Source of the DNA: Nitrospirota bacterium | Lineage (GTDB): Bacteria; Nitrospirota; Nitrospiria; Nitrospirales; Nitrospiraceae | NCBI GenBank assembly: GCA_016219645.1 | Contig: JACRLR010000016.1 | Coordinates: 248,001-312,000, forward strand | DNA length: 64,000 nt | Direction: 5' to 3' | Shown: piece by piece, positions 48,202 through 56,900 of the stretch | How the letters are laid out: each line of letters opens with the position of its first letter | Numbering within the stretch: the stretch's first letter is position 1 | Made by a program: the position numbers and the translations under genes | The notes under the pieces: model-generated | The model's database searches: none | Seen by the model: the letters and a program-made list of their open reading frames with translations, nothing else | What the model was told of the DNA's origin: nothing

Positions 48202-49105
48202 GGTGCATCGTGGGTTGAATTAGAGCCGGTTCCAGGGGGACTTTCCAGTCGCAGGCGAAGTCCGGTAGGACTTCGAAAAACCCTCTCTGGAATGAGCCGC
48301 TTCGCAAATCGTAACTCTGTCGGCGATTACCGGAGCACAGTTGCAATTGGCCATAGGCATCGATATGGAATCTTTGCATGCCGCTTCGACAGGGCGCCGG
48401 TTCCACCGAATTACGTTGGACAGCATCTCTCTGGAGATCCAGATCCTGTCGATTCAGAGCTGCAAGGTCCTGTTCTAATAGCGCATATTGAAATGGACCT
48501 GCGCCGCCGTCAAGCTCCGGTCTCATTTCTTCGCCGAGCTTGTAGCTCACCGCACCCAGAGACTCGACATACCGCTTGATATCGAGGATCTCTCCCTGAT
48601 TCAGCGTCATTGCCGTGCTCTTGAGAACCAGAGGAATCTGTCGCTCGAGGAGGATCCTGATTGCCAGGAGGCATCGGTCATAGGAGCCCTGTCCCAGGGT
48701 AATCAGTTCGAAGGTCTCGCGGGTTATGCCATGCAGGCTGATTTCAATGCGGTGGGGCCGCAGCGCGGCAAAGCGGTCGGCCTGCGCTTCCGTGATCAGG
48801 GTCCCGTTTGTAAAAACCGTAACCAGGAATCCACAGTGGATGGCATATTCATAGAGTTGAAAAAAGTCCGGGCGGGCAAGCGGTTCCCCTCCTGTCAGGC
48901 AGAGCTCCAACGTCCCGGCCTCGGCCAGCTCATCCATGATGCGGAGGATATCAGCAGTGGGGAGCTCTTGACGGATCGCATCCGGACGATTGAAGCAATC
49001 CGTATAACACATGACACAGTGTAGGTTGCAACGGCAGGTCACCTCCCATTGGCAGGAGTAGGGGAAACGGTCGGGAAGGTGGGTCAGTTTATCCTGCACA
49101 AGCAT
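48194..49105 (-). CDS. Radical SAM protein with shortened SPASM region (first of three)
   Basis: 303 residues. SAM-cluster Cys at 26, 30 and 33 in EVTCRCNLHCVMCYTDC, with extra cysteines at 18, 24 and 37; GGEP in CLTGGEPLARPD. The C terminus has only part of a SPASM/Twitch domain (PCRSGMQRFHIDAYGQLQLC and one later Cys, FACDW) and lacks the final CxxCxxxxxC. It may bind one auxiliary cluster. It follows the PqqD-like gene by 3 bases. Confidence 0.88.
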   Translation of the reverse strand: MLVQDKLTHLPDRFPYSCQWEVTCRCNLHCVMCYTDCFNRPDAIRQELPTADILRIMDELAEAGTLELCLTGGEPLARPDFFQLYEYAIHCGFLVTVFTNGTLITEAQADRFAALRPHRIEISLHGITRETFELITLGQGSYDRCLLAIRILLERQIPLVLKSTAMTLNQGEILDIKRYVESLGAVSYKLGEEMRPELDGGAGPFQYALLEQDLAALNRQDLDLQRDAVQRNSVEPAPCRSGMQRFHIDAYGQLQLCSGNRRQSYDLRSGSFQRGFFEVLPDFACDWKVPLEPALIQPTMHHA

Positions 49106-49108
49106 GAG

Positions 49109-49402
49109 TCATCTCGCCACCTCTTCGACCGCCCGGATGGAGAGGAGGTCGTCAAGCAGCGACGTGAAGTCCTTTGCCAGCTGGTCTGATCCAACCTCAT
49201 ATTCGTTGCAGAAGTCAGCCATGATGGCTTGCGCCGACCGCTGGCCGTCGATTCGGTTCCAGAGTGCTGCCCCGGTTTCGTTCAAGACATAGATGCTATT
49301 GGCTTCGGTTAACGTCCGTCGAATAGGGACCAGTATACATTCGCCTGCGACGTCACGCTGCACATAGTCGGGGTGCTTGGTATAGATCGCAGAGGGATTC
49401 AT
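49109..49402 (-). CDS. PqqD-family peptide-binding protein (RRE)
   Basis: 97 residues of the PqqD fold, which presents precursor peptides to radical SAM enzymes. Characteristic parts: VLNETGAALWNRIDGQRSAQ, IMADFCNEYEVGSDQLAKDF and LLDDLLSI. It opens the tightly coupled part of the cassette. There is no clear ribosome site; a TATCCT -10-like box lies about 10 bases upstream. Confidence 0.88.
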   Translation of the reverse strand: MNPSAIYTKHPDYVQRDVAGECILVPIRRTLTEANSIYVLNETGAALWNRIDGQRSAQAIMADFCNEYEVGSDQLAKDFTSLLDDLLSIRAVEEVAR

Positions 49403-49483
49403 TACTAGTAGAGGATAGCAAATCCTTTGGGGGCCTTCTAGCGCTAATTTCTGGAATGATAAGCTCTGGGCTGGCTCGGGCCG

Positions 49484-50293
49484 TTACGAGCACCATGAAA
49501 GTACGGCATAGCCTTCGTGCCAGGATAAGTAGTCGACTGTAGCGCCTGCGCCACGGAGTTCTGACCTGATCTCTTCTTCATCGACGAAGGCATGTAGGAA
49601 GTGGTTCTGGGAACAGGTGTCGCCAAATTGATATGACTGATTGGCTCCCGGAAGCCTGATGAACCAACAATTGAGTCTGTGAATGAGCCGCTGGGTTCTT
49701 GTGTTCATGTCCCGAGCGATCAAAAAGTTGAGCACAACAAGGCCATGTTCGTTCATGCATGAACGCAGGCTCTGGAGCCAAGCCTGTCGCTGCTGTCGGC
49801 CGGGAATCGAACTGTACATGATGCCGGACATGAACACATAGTCCACTCGCGCGGGGCCGACCGGGATGGCTAGGAAATCCGCTTGGGCAAAGACAGGCTT
49901 CGAGCAGTTGATCGAAGATTGCCGGGAGGCGACGCACAGGCTTTCACGATTGATATCGAGGCCCGCGACGAGAAAACCTCGCTGTGCCAGTGCGATAGAC
50001 TCGCGACCTACGCCGGCTCCAAGCACTAAGACGGTGCCGGACGTCATTTTGTGGCGCGCGAGCACGGCTTCTTCCCAGCCCTCCAATGTCCACTTGTACC
50101 AGGTTTCAGGAAGGCGTTCTGCCACATCCTTGTAACTGTTGTTGTAGTGGTTGCGGATCAGTTCGGTCAGCTCTTTTGGCGACAACAATGCTGGGAGCAT
50201 TCCGGTGAGGAGCTGCTGAACGCGGAACAGGAGCCCTGCCGTCTTCTCGCAGATTCGGACGAGAACGATGATGATATGAGCAACTAGGCGCAC
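49484..50293 (-). CDS. SAM-dependent methyltransferase
   Basis: 269 residues. Class I fold: TVLVLGAGVGRESIALAQ (motif I), GLDINRESL (motif II), VDYVFMSGIMYSSI and the following helices. An amphipathic, hydrophobic N-terminal helix (LVAHIIIVLVRICEKTAG) suggests membrane contact. GTG start with AAGGAGAT seven bases upstream. It lies 81 bases upstream of the PqqD-like gene on the same strand, so it may belong to the RiPP-like cassette, though it could be independent. Confidence 0.8.
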   Translation of the reverse strand: MRLVAHIIIVLVRICEKTAGLLFRVQQLLTGMLPALLSPKELTELIRNHYNNSYKDVAERLPETWYKWTLEGWEEAVLARHKMTSGTVLVLGAGVGRESIALAQRGFLVAGLDINRESLCVASRQSSINCSKPVFAQADFLAIPVGPARVDYVFMSGIMYSSIPGRQQRQAWLQSLRSCMNEHGLVVLNFLIARDMNTRTQRLIHRLNCWFIRLPGANQSYQFGDTCSQNHFLHAFVDEEEIRSELRGAGATVDYLSWHEGYAVLSWCS

Positions 50294-50308
50294 GATCTGA
50301 TCTCCTTA

Positions 50309-50524
50309 GGAGACTGTTGAACAAGTTCGCCAGCAGGAGGAAGGATGGCCCGGTGAGTCCCCTGTGCTCGCGCAACGCGCGGCCTCAGCAGGCCCTCGTT
50401 GGACGCGCGCAGTGGGGGGGACTCATCCGGGTCACTCTTAGGGTCTATAAACCGAGCCAACTTGGAAGAACTCTCTTTGGTCGCTCGCTGCGGCCTTGCT
50501 GGACGACCTTCTTGAACAGTCTCC
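50309..50524. mobile_element. Family D element carrying a nested element E
   Basis: Ends GGAGACTGTTGAACAAG and its complement CTTGAACAGTCTCC enclose a full element E (arms 50343-50362 and 50415-50433). It separates the methyltransferase and glycosyltransferase genes. Confidence 0.75.
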
Positions 50525-50619
50525 CAGTTCTGCGCGAATCATCCGTGACCGTCTGCTCCGTATCTTTTTCCTTTCCTGGACGGCTTTTCAACCCCTGTCA
50601 GCCGGGCATTGGTTTGCGC

Positions 50620-51711
50620 TCAGATTTTGCTGAGTTGCTGCGCGATGACGGCTGCCGCTTCGGCTCCACCGGTTGGGGAAGGCGCCGGCAACGAGGGCAC
50701 TGACGAGGCCCAGACTTGCTGTAAGCCAGGCTCCCACCGGCCCCGCACAAAGTCGGCGGCCGACAATTCGACGCCGCGTCCGTAGCGATGCAGATAATCA
50801 ACCAACGGCGGTTCGTCGGCAAAATTGTATCGCCGGACGTACAGGAGGGGTTGTTGAAGTTCGACCGCCTCTGCAATTGTGCCGTAGCCCGGTTTTGTCA
50901 TGATGATATCGACAGAAGCCATCAATGTTTTGAATGAGAAAGGGAGAGAGTGAGTCGAGACGAACCTGGTGCTGCCTGGTAGTATGGGCCCATCGAACAG
51001 AAACCGATAGTTTGTGAGTTGCTCGAGATTGGCAAATGGGAGGGAGGTCATCGGAATACCGCCGAATCCGACAAGCACGGTACGTTCGCCCGGAGACAGA
51101 GCCAGCACTGCGGCGAGCTGTCTGTGAGCCGGCGCAGCCGGCTCGGCGATGGGGCTGATGTCGTTGACGCGCTGAAAGACATCGATCTTCGGGGCAGGGA
51201 TGATGCGCAGGGCCACATCGGCTTGCGCGTAACTCTGACGAATTGAATGAAGGAGCCCCGCTTTGTCGATGGAAGGAGGGGCAACGAAATCCGACAGAAT
51301 CAGATCCCAGGTGAAGCTCGCCAAGGCGACGGTGGGAATCGCTGCGGCCTTTCCAGCCGCGAGGGCCAGATAGGGCGTATCGGCAAGAACCACATCAGGC
51401 CGGGCGGCCTTCATCGCGGTCACTTCCTGCTGAAGCCGGTCGTTCCATGTTCCGTGGAATCGCTCGTGCTCCCGCCAGGTCGCTTCCACGTCGATGGTCA
51501 GAGGACCATCCTGAATGCAGCCGATGTCTTGCTGGACGGCGCTCAGTTCCCAGGGTATCACGAGACGATTTTTGAAGAACGAGGCAGGGACGGTGGTTCG
51601 CAAGATGGCATGCAGACCGGGAAGGAGTCGCCCGAGGGCATTAAGGACCGGCACGACCTGCGCGGCATGTCCAAACCCATGTGCAGAAATCGCAGCCCAG
51701 ATCAGTGGCAA
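50620..51711 (-). CDS. Glycosyltransferase (MurG/UGT-like GT-B fold)
   Basis: 363 residues. Opens with AAISAHGFGHAAQVVPVLNA, the substrate-side start of MurG/UGT-type enzymes, and has FGGIP and IIMTKPGYGTIAEAVELQQP, the nucleotide-sugar motif. The sugar and acceptor are unknown. TTG start without a clear ribosome site. It is 326 bases upstream of the methyltransferase, beyond a repeat, so membership of the RiPP-like cassette is uncertain. Confidence 0.8.
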   Translation of the reverse strand: MPLIWAAISAHGFGHAAQVVPVLNALGRLLPGLHAILRTTVPASFFKNRLVIPWELSAVQQDIGCIQDGPLTIDVEATWREHERFHGTWNDRLQQEVTAMKAARPDVVLADTPYLALAAGKAAAIPTVALASFTWDLILSDFVAPPSIDKAGLLHSIRQSYAQADVALRIIPAPKIDVFQRVNDISPIAEPAAPAHRQLAAVLALSPGERTVLVGFGGIPMTSLPFANLEQLTNYRFLFDGPILPGSTRFVSTHSLPFSFKTLMASVDIIMTKPGYGTIAEAVELQQPLLYVRRYNFADEPPLVDYLHRYGRGVELSAADFVRGRWEPGLQQVWASSVPSLPAPSPTGGAEAAAVIAQQLSKI

Positions 51712-51740
51712 GGCGGGGTGACTCTCACTGGTTAGGAATG

Positions 51741-51938
51741 TGTTGACAAACTACATGAGCAGAATAGCCACGCAAGGTCTGGATACTCGCAGACCAGTTG
51801 AAAAGCCATCGCAGGCTGTTCAGAAAGGCCGCCCAGCAAGGCCGCAGCAAGCGACGAGGCGAAGCGTACTCTCTGTAGTACGTTGAGCCTCTGAGCGCGG
51901 CGAGAACGCCGCTGGTGGACTTTCTCAACAGCCTGTTA
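51741..51938. mobile_element. Family D element, long form
   Basis: The inverted ends CAGGCTGTTCAGAAAGGCC (from 51812) and the complement at 51920-51935 (CTCAACAGCCTG) define a 125-base hairpin. The left part to 51830 is duplicated at 38166-38258. Its right end supplies the TAA stop of the next gene. Confidence 0.75.
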
Positions 51939-52136
51939 GCTGCTCGAGTAGCCCGACTCCATCGGGGCAATACCGTACATGAGTTCCAAGTCGAACTCCT
52001 CGACCAGTTCGTTGAATGCGCCAGCGCCCATGTCGGACCGAACTTCGCTCATGACCAAATCGATCGCTGGAGCAGCATGTTGTCCATACTGCGTGACAGC
52101 CGAATCAATACGTTTTCTGGCGTCGTCGAGATTCAT
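51936..52136 (-). CDS. Small hypothetical protein
   Basis: 66 residues with an AAGGGAG ribosome site. Helical and acidic (MNLDDARKRIDSAVTQYG; FNELVEEFDLELMYGIAPM). No family recognised. Its stop codon coincides with the end of a family D element. It follows the TPR gene by 29 bases. Confidence 0.6.
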   Translation of the reverse strand: MNLDDARKRIDSAVTQYGQHAAPAIDLVMSEVRSDMGAGAFNELVEEFDLELMYGIAPMESGYSSS

Positions 52137-52165
52137 GACGGACTCCCTTAGTCGTGCCGCCGTAT

Positions 52166-52513
52166 TTATCCGAGAGTGCGAAGCAACTGCTGCAGTTCCG
52201 GCACGAGGTCCTGTCCACCGTTGGACCGGCCCGATACAGCAGCGTCAATGCCGGCCGTGAGAACCCGCCTGGCTTCATTGTGTTTGCCAAGTCCGATGAG
52301 CGCGCGGCCCAGGGCCAGATGCGATGCCACGTGCGTCGGGTCAAGCTGTGTGGCGACGGTCAGGTGCTCAACGATCTCTTCGAGACTCCCGCCTTCTTGA
52401 ATAAGTTTATTCCCGAGCCCGAAACGGCCGAGAAAGCCCCGTGGGTTTTTTGCGACCATCTGCCTGAACGAATCAAGATCCACGCCGGCCTCCTGGATGA
52501 GTGTCGGGCGCAT
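52166..52513 (-). CDS. Small TPR-repeat protein
   Basis: 115 residues with about two tetratricopeptide repeats (GRFGLGNKLIQEGGSLEEIV; ASHLALGRALIGLGKHNEAR). Probable protein-interaction module in a small operon with the following 66-residue protein. Partner unknown. Confidence 0.8.
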   Translation of the reverse strand: MRPTLIQEAGVDLDSFRQMVAKNPRGFLGRFGLGNKLIQEGGSLEEIVEHLTVATQLDPTHVASHLALGRALIGLGKHNEARRVLTAGIDAAVSGRSNGGQDLVPELQQLLRTLG

Positions 52514-52529
52514 GATACCACTTTTGTTC

Positions 52530-52625
52530 GTCGTTCGTGAAGTGTCGTTCCTAACTCGTGTCCGTAAGTGGTCTCTCGTCGTTCGCGAGAGACCACTTTA
52601 TGCTTCACGGTTTCGTGATTCGTGA
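52530..52625. repeat. Family A variant with internal hairpin
   Basis: Flanking GTTCGTGAAGTGTCG and TGCTTCACGG words enclose a strong palindrome AAGTGGTCTCTCGTCG ... CGAGAGACCACTT (about 52566-52600). Confidence 0.7.
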
Positions 52626-52630
52626 TAGGG

Positions 52631-53377
52631 CTATTGAGGAGAAGTTTTTTCGATCGGTTGAGACACGGGGATTGCACGTGGAAGCGAGCGGCGGACTCCG
52701 ACCGAGACGGTGCGAATCGGGGTGTCCTGGGGGTGCTCCTTGCTCGCAAGATAGAAGGGCGCGTCCTGAATCACCTGATTGAGTAGGGAGGATAGACAGA
52801 CCTCCGTGACCTGACCTTTCAACTGCTCGATGACTTCCGGATTCGCGCCGAACAGATTGTAGTGGGCTGATCCGTGAGACGTGGCGTGATAGCGCTTGAT
52901 CTGCCCGTCCCATCGTTCCGTCTCAAGCGACATCTCTGCAGCGTAGTCGTACCTCAGCGAAATGAATGGCGCCAGTGTAAACATCGACGCGCTGATGACG
53001 AAGCCACGCCAGGCAGCTTGTCCGGCATGGGGCTCCACAACATTGTCGATCGACAAGCGTACTGTGACGCGAGCCTGGTCCGCAGCTGGTTGAGAGTGTC
53101 CAGACTGAAAATGTTGAGAGAACAGACGCGTCGCTTCGATGGCCCCGAGCACCTGCCGTTCAAGAAGGGCGGGTGGCGCGATCGATGAGCCGTTGTGGGT
53201 GACCCGTATCGTTTCAAGCAGCAGAGGCACTCGATCGTCGGTGGCTACAGTGGTGTTGGCAGGCGGAGTGGACTCTATGGGTGTAGCGAGTTCGATCCAA
53301 TGGGAACAGCCGGCTCCGGTGCCCAACGTCATGGCGAGGGCGATGCTGATCAAGGGTCGTGAGGGAAACTGGCCCAT
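52631..53377 (-). CDS. Predicted lipoprotein
   Basis: About 248 residues. ATG 53377 has an AGGAGG ribosome site. A signal peptide with lipobox (TLGTGAGC) predicts a lipid-anchored envelope protein. The body has a beta-rich region ARVTVRLSIDNVVEPHAG, a hydrophobic stretch GFVISASMFTLAPFISL and YDYAAEMSLETERWDG. I do not recognise the family. Confidence 0.7.
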   Translation of the reverse strand: MGQFPSRPLISIALAMTLGTGAGCSHWIELATPIESTPPANTTVATDDRVPLLLETIRVTHNGSSIAPPALLERQVLGAIEATRLFSQHFQSGHSQPAADQARVTVRLSIDNVVEPHAGQAAWRGFVISASMFTLAPFISLRYDYAAEMSLETERWDGQIKRYHATSHGSAHYNLFGANPEVIEQLKGQVTEVCLSSLLNQVIQDAPFYLASKEHPQDTPIRTVSVGVRRSLPRAIPVSQPIEKTSPQ

Positions 53378-53396
53378 CGTCTTGCCTCCTCTTGAG

Positions 53397-53994
53397 TCAG
53401 AAATAGAATGAAAACCCGCCAAAGGGCAGGCTGGCATTGAGTCCGATATTCGGGTAACTCGTGCCAGCATTGGATATATGCTGAAAGCGATAGCCGATGT
53501 TGAGCGCGACTTGATCGGTCAGGAAATAGGAGACCCCGAATCCCGCTGACAGTATGAAGTTGAACTGCCCGGACTCTTCAGGAATCTTTCCGGTGAGATC
53601 GCTCCAAAAGGGACCTCCGGCGAATTCGGTATAGGGTCGGATACGATCCCATGCGACGAAGCTGTATTTGATTTTCGGGGTGAAGCCGACGCCGTGCGTG
53701 AGAATCGGTTCCTGGAACTGGATGTAGACCATCTCGGCCCCGACGGAGACCTGCCCCCGATACCAGCTGCTCCCCAGCGGATCAGTGATGGTGATCATCC
53801 ATGAGGGCATGAAGACCGGGCCCTCTTGTTATGTGGTCCTCCGTGAGACGATGGGGGAGTATGTAGCCGACGGCGAGTCCGACTTCTTGAGTGCCGACGG
53901 TGATGGTCGGTGAGCTCTCAGCGGCATAGAGGAAGGGAGTCGTCATGAGCGAGCCAAGGGTCAAGGCTGTGAGGACTCGGTTAATAAATGACAT
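53397..53994 (-). pseudogene. Lipid A 3-O-deacylase-like (PagL/acyloxyacyl hydrolase) gene, frameshifted
   Basis: The signal peptide and start of the barrel (GLAVGYILPHRLTEDHITRG) are in one frame, ending in a stop after DDHHH. The rest, from MPSWMITITDPLG through VYIQFQEPILTHGVGF to FQHISNAGTSYPN and the C-terminal GGFSFYF, is in another. The frames meet at a GGGCCCGG run near 53815-53825. Removing one base would restore one 190-200-residue outer-membrane protein with the His/Ser region HHISNA-type of PagL. Either a real mutation or an assembly error. Confidence 0.75.
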
Positions 53995-54316
53995 GAGGCG
54001 TCCACGTCACTGCCCCTGTCGGATTGTTCATGATGAAAGTTGAGGCCATAGGGTGATGTTCCAACGGTAACAGAGGATATATTTCTGTCCAGACATATGA
54101 GGCATTCGGCCTGATCGAAAGTGAATGATTGCTGGACAGCCGGTTGAGGCTGTTCAGATAAGGCCGGCTTCTGCGTCCATTGTTCGGGAATCGTCGACGC
54201 GGTTTGATAAGTCCTGCCGGATTCAATCAAGAAAATGAAAACAATGTTCAGATGGCGAAATCTGCCGTAGGATGGTCCGGGCTATTCACTTACGTCGTAC
54301 TGGCGAGCCAGCTGCC

Positions 54317-54583
54317 ATGCCAAATCTGCAAATTTTGTCAAAAGACGACACGGCTATCGAGGCTACACCGAGAGGTTGCTCTACGGCGAAGCTCGTGGTG
54401 CAATGGGCGGTCGGGGCGGTGCTCGCCTTTCTCATTGGATCGTGGTTGGTGTGGTGGGCGCTCTATCTTCAGCAGCACTTCGTGGAGGAGGAGATCCGGG
54501 GCGCCTGTCAACGCGTGATGCCTGAGACCCTGGAGCGTTGCGTGGACACAGTGATTATTCAACGCGGGGGAGCAAAACGGTGA
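54317..54583 (+). CDS. Small membrane protein
   Basis: About 88 residues with one membrane helix (VVQWAVGAVLAFLIGSWLVW) and a cysteine-containing periplasmic end (GACQRVMPETLERCVD). Its stop overlaps the GTG start of the outer-membrane protein gene, so the two are probably translated together. No family recognised. Confidence 0.6.
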   Translation: MPNLQILSKDDTAIEATPRGCSTAKLVVQWAVGAVLAFLIGSWLVWWALYLQQHFVEEEIRGACQRVMPETLERCVDTVIIQRGGAKR

Positions 54584-55602
54584 TTTGCTGGATGCGGTTG
54601 GCCTTGGTCGCTGTATTGTGTGGGAAACTTACAATCGTAGGTCTGGCATGCGCGGTTCAGAATGCAGCGGCGCAGGATCCCGGCACAGAATCACGACCCA
54701 AGTTCGACATCGCAATTGGCACTTGGATCAGCACTGGGGATACGCGGTGGAAGCACAATGCCTCTTCCGTTGCCGGCTTGGGGAATCCGACGTCAAAGCT
54801 TACCTATGAAGATGTTGGAACGAATGTGATTGAACTGACCGGGACGGTCTGGCTCACATCGCGATGGTTTGCACGCCTCAACGGAGGTGGCGCTGCTATC
54901 GGTGGTGGAAGACTGACCGATAACGATTATGGGTCAGTTGGAGGGCAGAGGTTGTTCTCGAGCACCAATAGCGACATATCAGGAAACAGCATGTGGTACC
55001 TGAATGCGGACGGCGGTTTTAGGATAGCGGAATACCCAAACCATCGCGGCTGGCTGGATCTGTTTGGAGGGTTTCAGTGGTGGTATACGAAATATGAAGC
55101 GACGGGAGTGGCGCAGGTGGCCTGCGACAATTCGGCCGTGCCTGTGTCGCTGGGTATCACATGCCCTCCAGTGGGAACTGTGACCAATCAAGGGGAAACA
55201 GTTATCACCAATACCACCAATTGGTATTCGCTGCGCGCTGGAGCCTCTACGGAATATCGACTGACCAGGCGATTAAGCGTGATAGGAACTGCAGTTCTTA
55301 TTCCTCTGAGCATCATCGACAACGACGATATTCATCACCTGAGAGTGTCCGGCCCCGATGCGCTCCAGCAAAATCCGAGTATCTCGATGTTGGGGTGGGG
55401 AGTTGGAGCCGATGCAGATGCCGGATTACGACTGGCGCTGGTCAAGAATTTTTTCGTCAATGTCGGCTACCGTGTCTGGTGGAACTACGCGGTTGACGGG
55501 AATGTGACGTTTCACGGCGTGAACGGCTCTTCCGAATATCCCCTCACCCAGTTTCAATCCTTCCGCCAAGGGCTCACTGCCAGTCTCAACTATACGTTCT
55601 AA
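54580..55602 (+). CDS. Outer-membrane beta-barrel protein
   Basis: About 340 residues. GTG 54580 is preceded by GGGGGAG and overlaps the previous stop. Signal peptide (ALVAVLCGKLTIVGLACAVQ) followed by alternating beta strands and a terminal NYTF. The segments TWISTGDTRW and LGNPTSKLTYEDVG fit the Protochlamydia-type outer-membrane/omptin-like barrel family as I remember it. Role unknown. Confidence 0.7.
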   Translation: MICWMRLALVAVLCGKLTIVGLACAVQNAAAQDPGTESRPKFDIAIGTWISTGDTRWKHNASSVAGLGNPTSKLTYEDVGTNVIELTGTVWLTSRWFARLNGGGAAIGGGRLTDNDYGSVGGQRLFSSTNSDISGNSMWYLNADGGFRIAEYPNHRGWLDLFGGFQWWYTKYEATGVAQVACDNSAVPVSLGITCPPVGTVTNQGETVITNTTNWYSLRAGASTEYRLTRRLSVIGTAVLIPLSIIDNDDIHHLRVSGPDALQQNPSISMLGWGVGADADAGLRLALVKNFFVNVGYRVWWNYAVDGNVTFHGVNGSSEYPLTQFQSFRQGLTASLNYTF

Positions 55603-55750
55603 AGGATGCGGATAACGGCGCGCGACACGCGAGACGAGCGGGAAAAGCGCGACGGGTGAGGATTTGAGTATTTCGGAACTGTGAACCCTGAGCTTCACGT
55701 CACGCCTTTCTCTCGAGTCCCGCCTGTCCCGCACACGGAGAGTGATAAGC
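55603..55750. repeat. Worn family C spacer
   Basis: CGCGAGACGAGCGGGAAAAG and CTCGAGTCCCGCCTGTCCCG recall the family C copy at 11620-11660. It lies between converging genes. Confidence 0.5.
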
Positions 55751-56815
55751 CTACCGCTTGCGGCCTGTCGGGAGAGTTTCGTCCTCGTATTGGGCAAAGA
55801 GCCGCTTGGCTTCCGGATGGAGGTGACTTGGATGGCCGTGAGGGATTCCGACGGTGCGAAAGAGCGGGGTAAGTTTGCCGTTCGGATGCAGGTAGCCGGC
55901 CCGAAGCGGGACGGTGCGCGTACTGTGGCGGATCAAGTGGCAGGGAGTCGGTCTGATCGAGGTAAGCCACTCGGCAATATCATGCGGGTTGCCGATTGAG
56001 GCAGAGAGCAAGAGCAGCCGCGCTTGACTTGGGCAGAAGATGATCGTCTCTTCCCAGACGACGCCCCGCTCCGGATCTGCGATATATTGCGACTCGTCCA
56101 AAATGACGAGACCAAGCGTGTCCAACCGGATATCGATCTCACCGCTTCCTGCGTCATAGAGCAGATTCCGCAAGATTTCCGTCGTCATGATGAGCAGGGG
56201 CGCCTGCCCGTTGTCGCGCCGATCGCCGGTCAGAATGCCGACCTGGTCTGGACCGAAGATTCTTGAGAACTCCGTGTACTTCGTATTCGAGAGAGCCTTG
56301 AGAGGAGAGGTATAGATGACGGTCCGATTCTCCTCGATGGCGCGGCGAGCCGCTTCGATCGCGACGTAGGTCTTTCCGCTTCCCGTCGGGACGCTCACGA
56401 CCACGTCACTTTCTTTGAGTTTGGTGATGGCGTCTTCTTGCCAGGCGTCCGGAACAAAGGCCTGCGGCTTCGGTACTCCCAGCCCTTCCAACCAGCTTGA
56501 CAGGGTGATGGCCGGTTCATGGGAATCCTGCTCGATCGGCCCCTGTGCCGTATGACGCCTGGATGCCACGGCCTTCGGTTTCGGCGCGGCGATGATTCGA
56601 GATGCGGGTGGAGCGGGGCGATCCTGGCGTTCGCCGATCAAGGTCATCAGGTCGGATTCAAAGCCTGCACGGTTCTCGGCGGAATGGCGTAACAAGATTT
56701 CGATAAGCCGGCGTTTGCCTGCGCGGAAATGTCGCTGCACACGCCCTCGTGCGAGGCGGTGCAAGAGGGCGATCGGTTGTTGTGCCAGGAGTTGTTCGAG
56801 TTCTTGGGTCGTCAT
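55751..56815 (-). CDS. Ski2-like helicase, N-terminal (RecA1) half
   Basis: 354 residues. A helical lead of about 120 residues, then helicase motifs: Q-like FVPDAWQEDAI, motif I VSVPTGSGKTYVA, Ia YTSPLKALSN, Ib MTTEILRN, II ILDESQYIAD (DESQ rather than DEVH) and III LLSASIGN. It ends soon after YLHPNGKLTPLF with no motifs IV-VI, so it cannot be a complete helicase. The missing half is the gene that precedes it at 56901-58760. Both read leftward, separated by a family A repeat. Confidence 0.85.
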   Translation of the reverse strand: MTTQELEQLLAQQPIALLHRLARGRVQRHFRAGKRRLIEILLRHSAENRAGFESDLMTLIGERQDRPAPPASRIIAAPKPKAVASRRHTAQGPIEQDSHEPAITLSSWLEGLGVPKPQAFVPDAWQEDAITKLKESDVVVSVPTGSGKTYVAIEAARRAIEENRTVIYTSPLKALSNTKYTEFSRIFGPDQVGILTGDRRDNGQAPLLIMTTEILRNLLYDAGSGEIDIRLDTLGLVILDESQYIADPERGVVWEETIIFCPSQARLLLLSASIGNPHDIAEWLTSIRPTPCHLIRHSTRTVPLRAGYLHPNGKLTPLFRTVGIPHGHPSHLHPEAKRLFAQYEDETLPTGRKR

Positions 56816-56821
56816 CTTTGT

Positions 56822-56895
56822 TTCGTTGATCGTGAAGCGTGAAGCGTGAAGCGTCCGAATCCAAGAACGAGATACGCTTCACGAACGGCGAGCGA
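56822..56895. repeat. Family A palindromic repeat between helicase halves
   Basis: GTGAAGCGTGAAGCGTGAAG faces GAGATACGCTTCACG. Confidence 0.85.
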
Positions 56896-56900
56896 CGTCT

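Noticed and set aside
43214-51711. Lasso peptide or PQQ cluster
   Set aside because: No asparagine-synthetase-like cyclase, no B2 protease, and no PqqB/C/E-type set or Glu-Tyr PqqA motif in the peptide.
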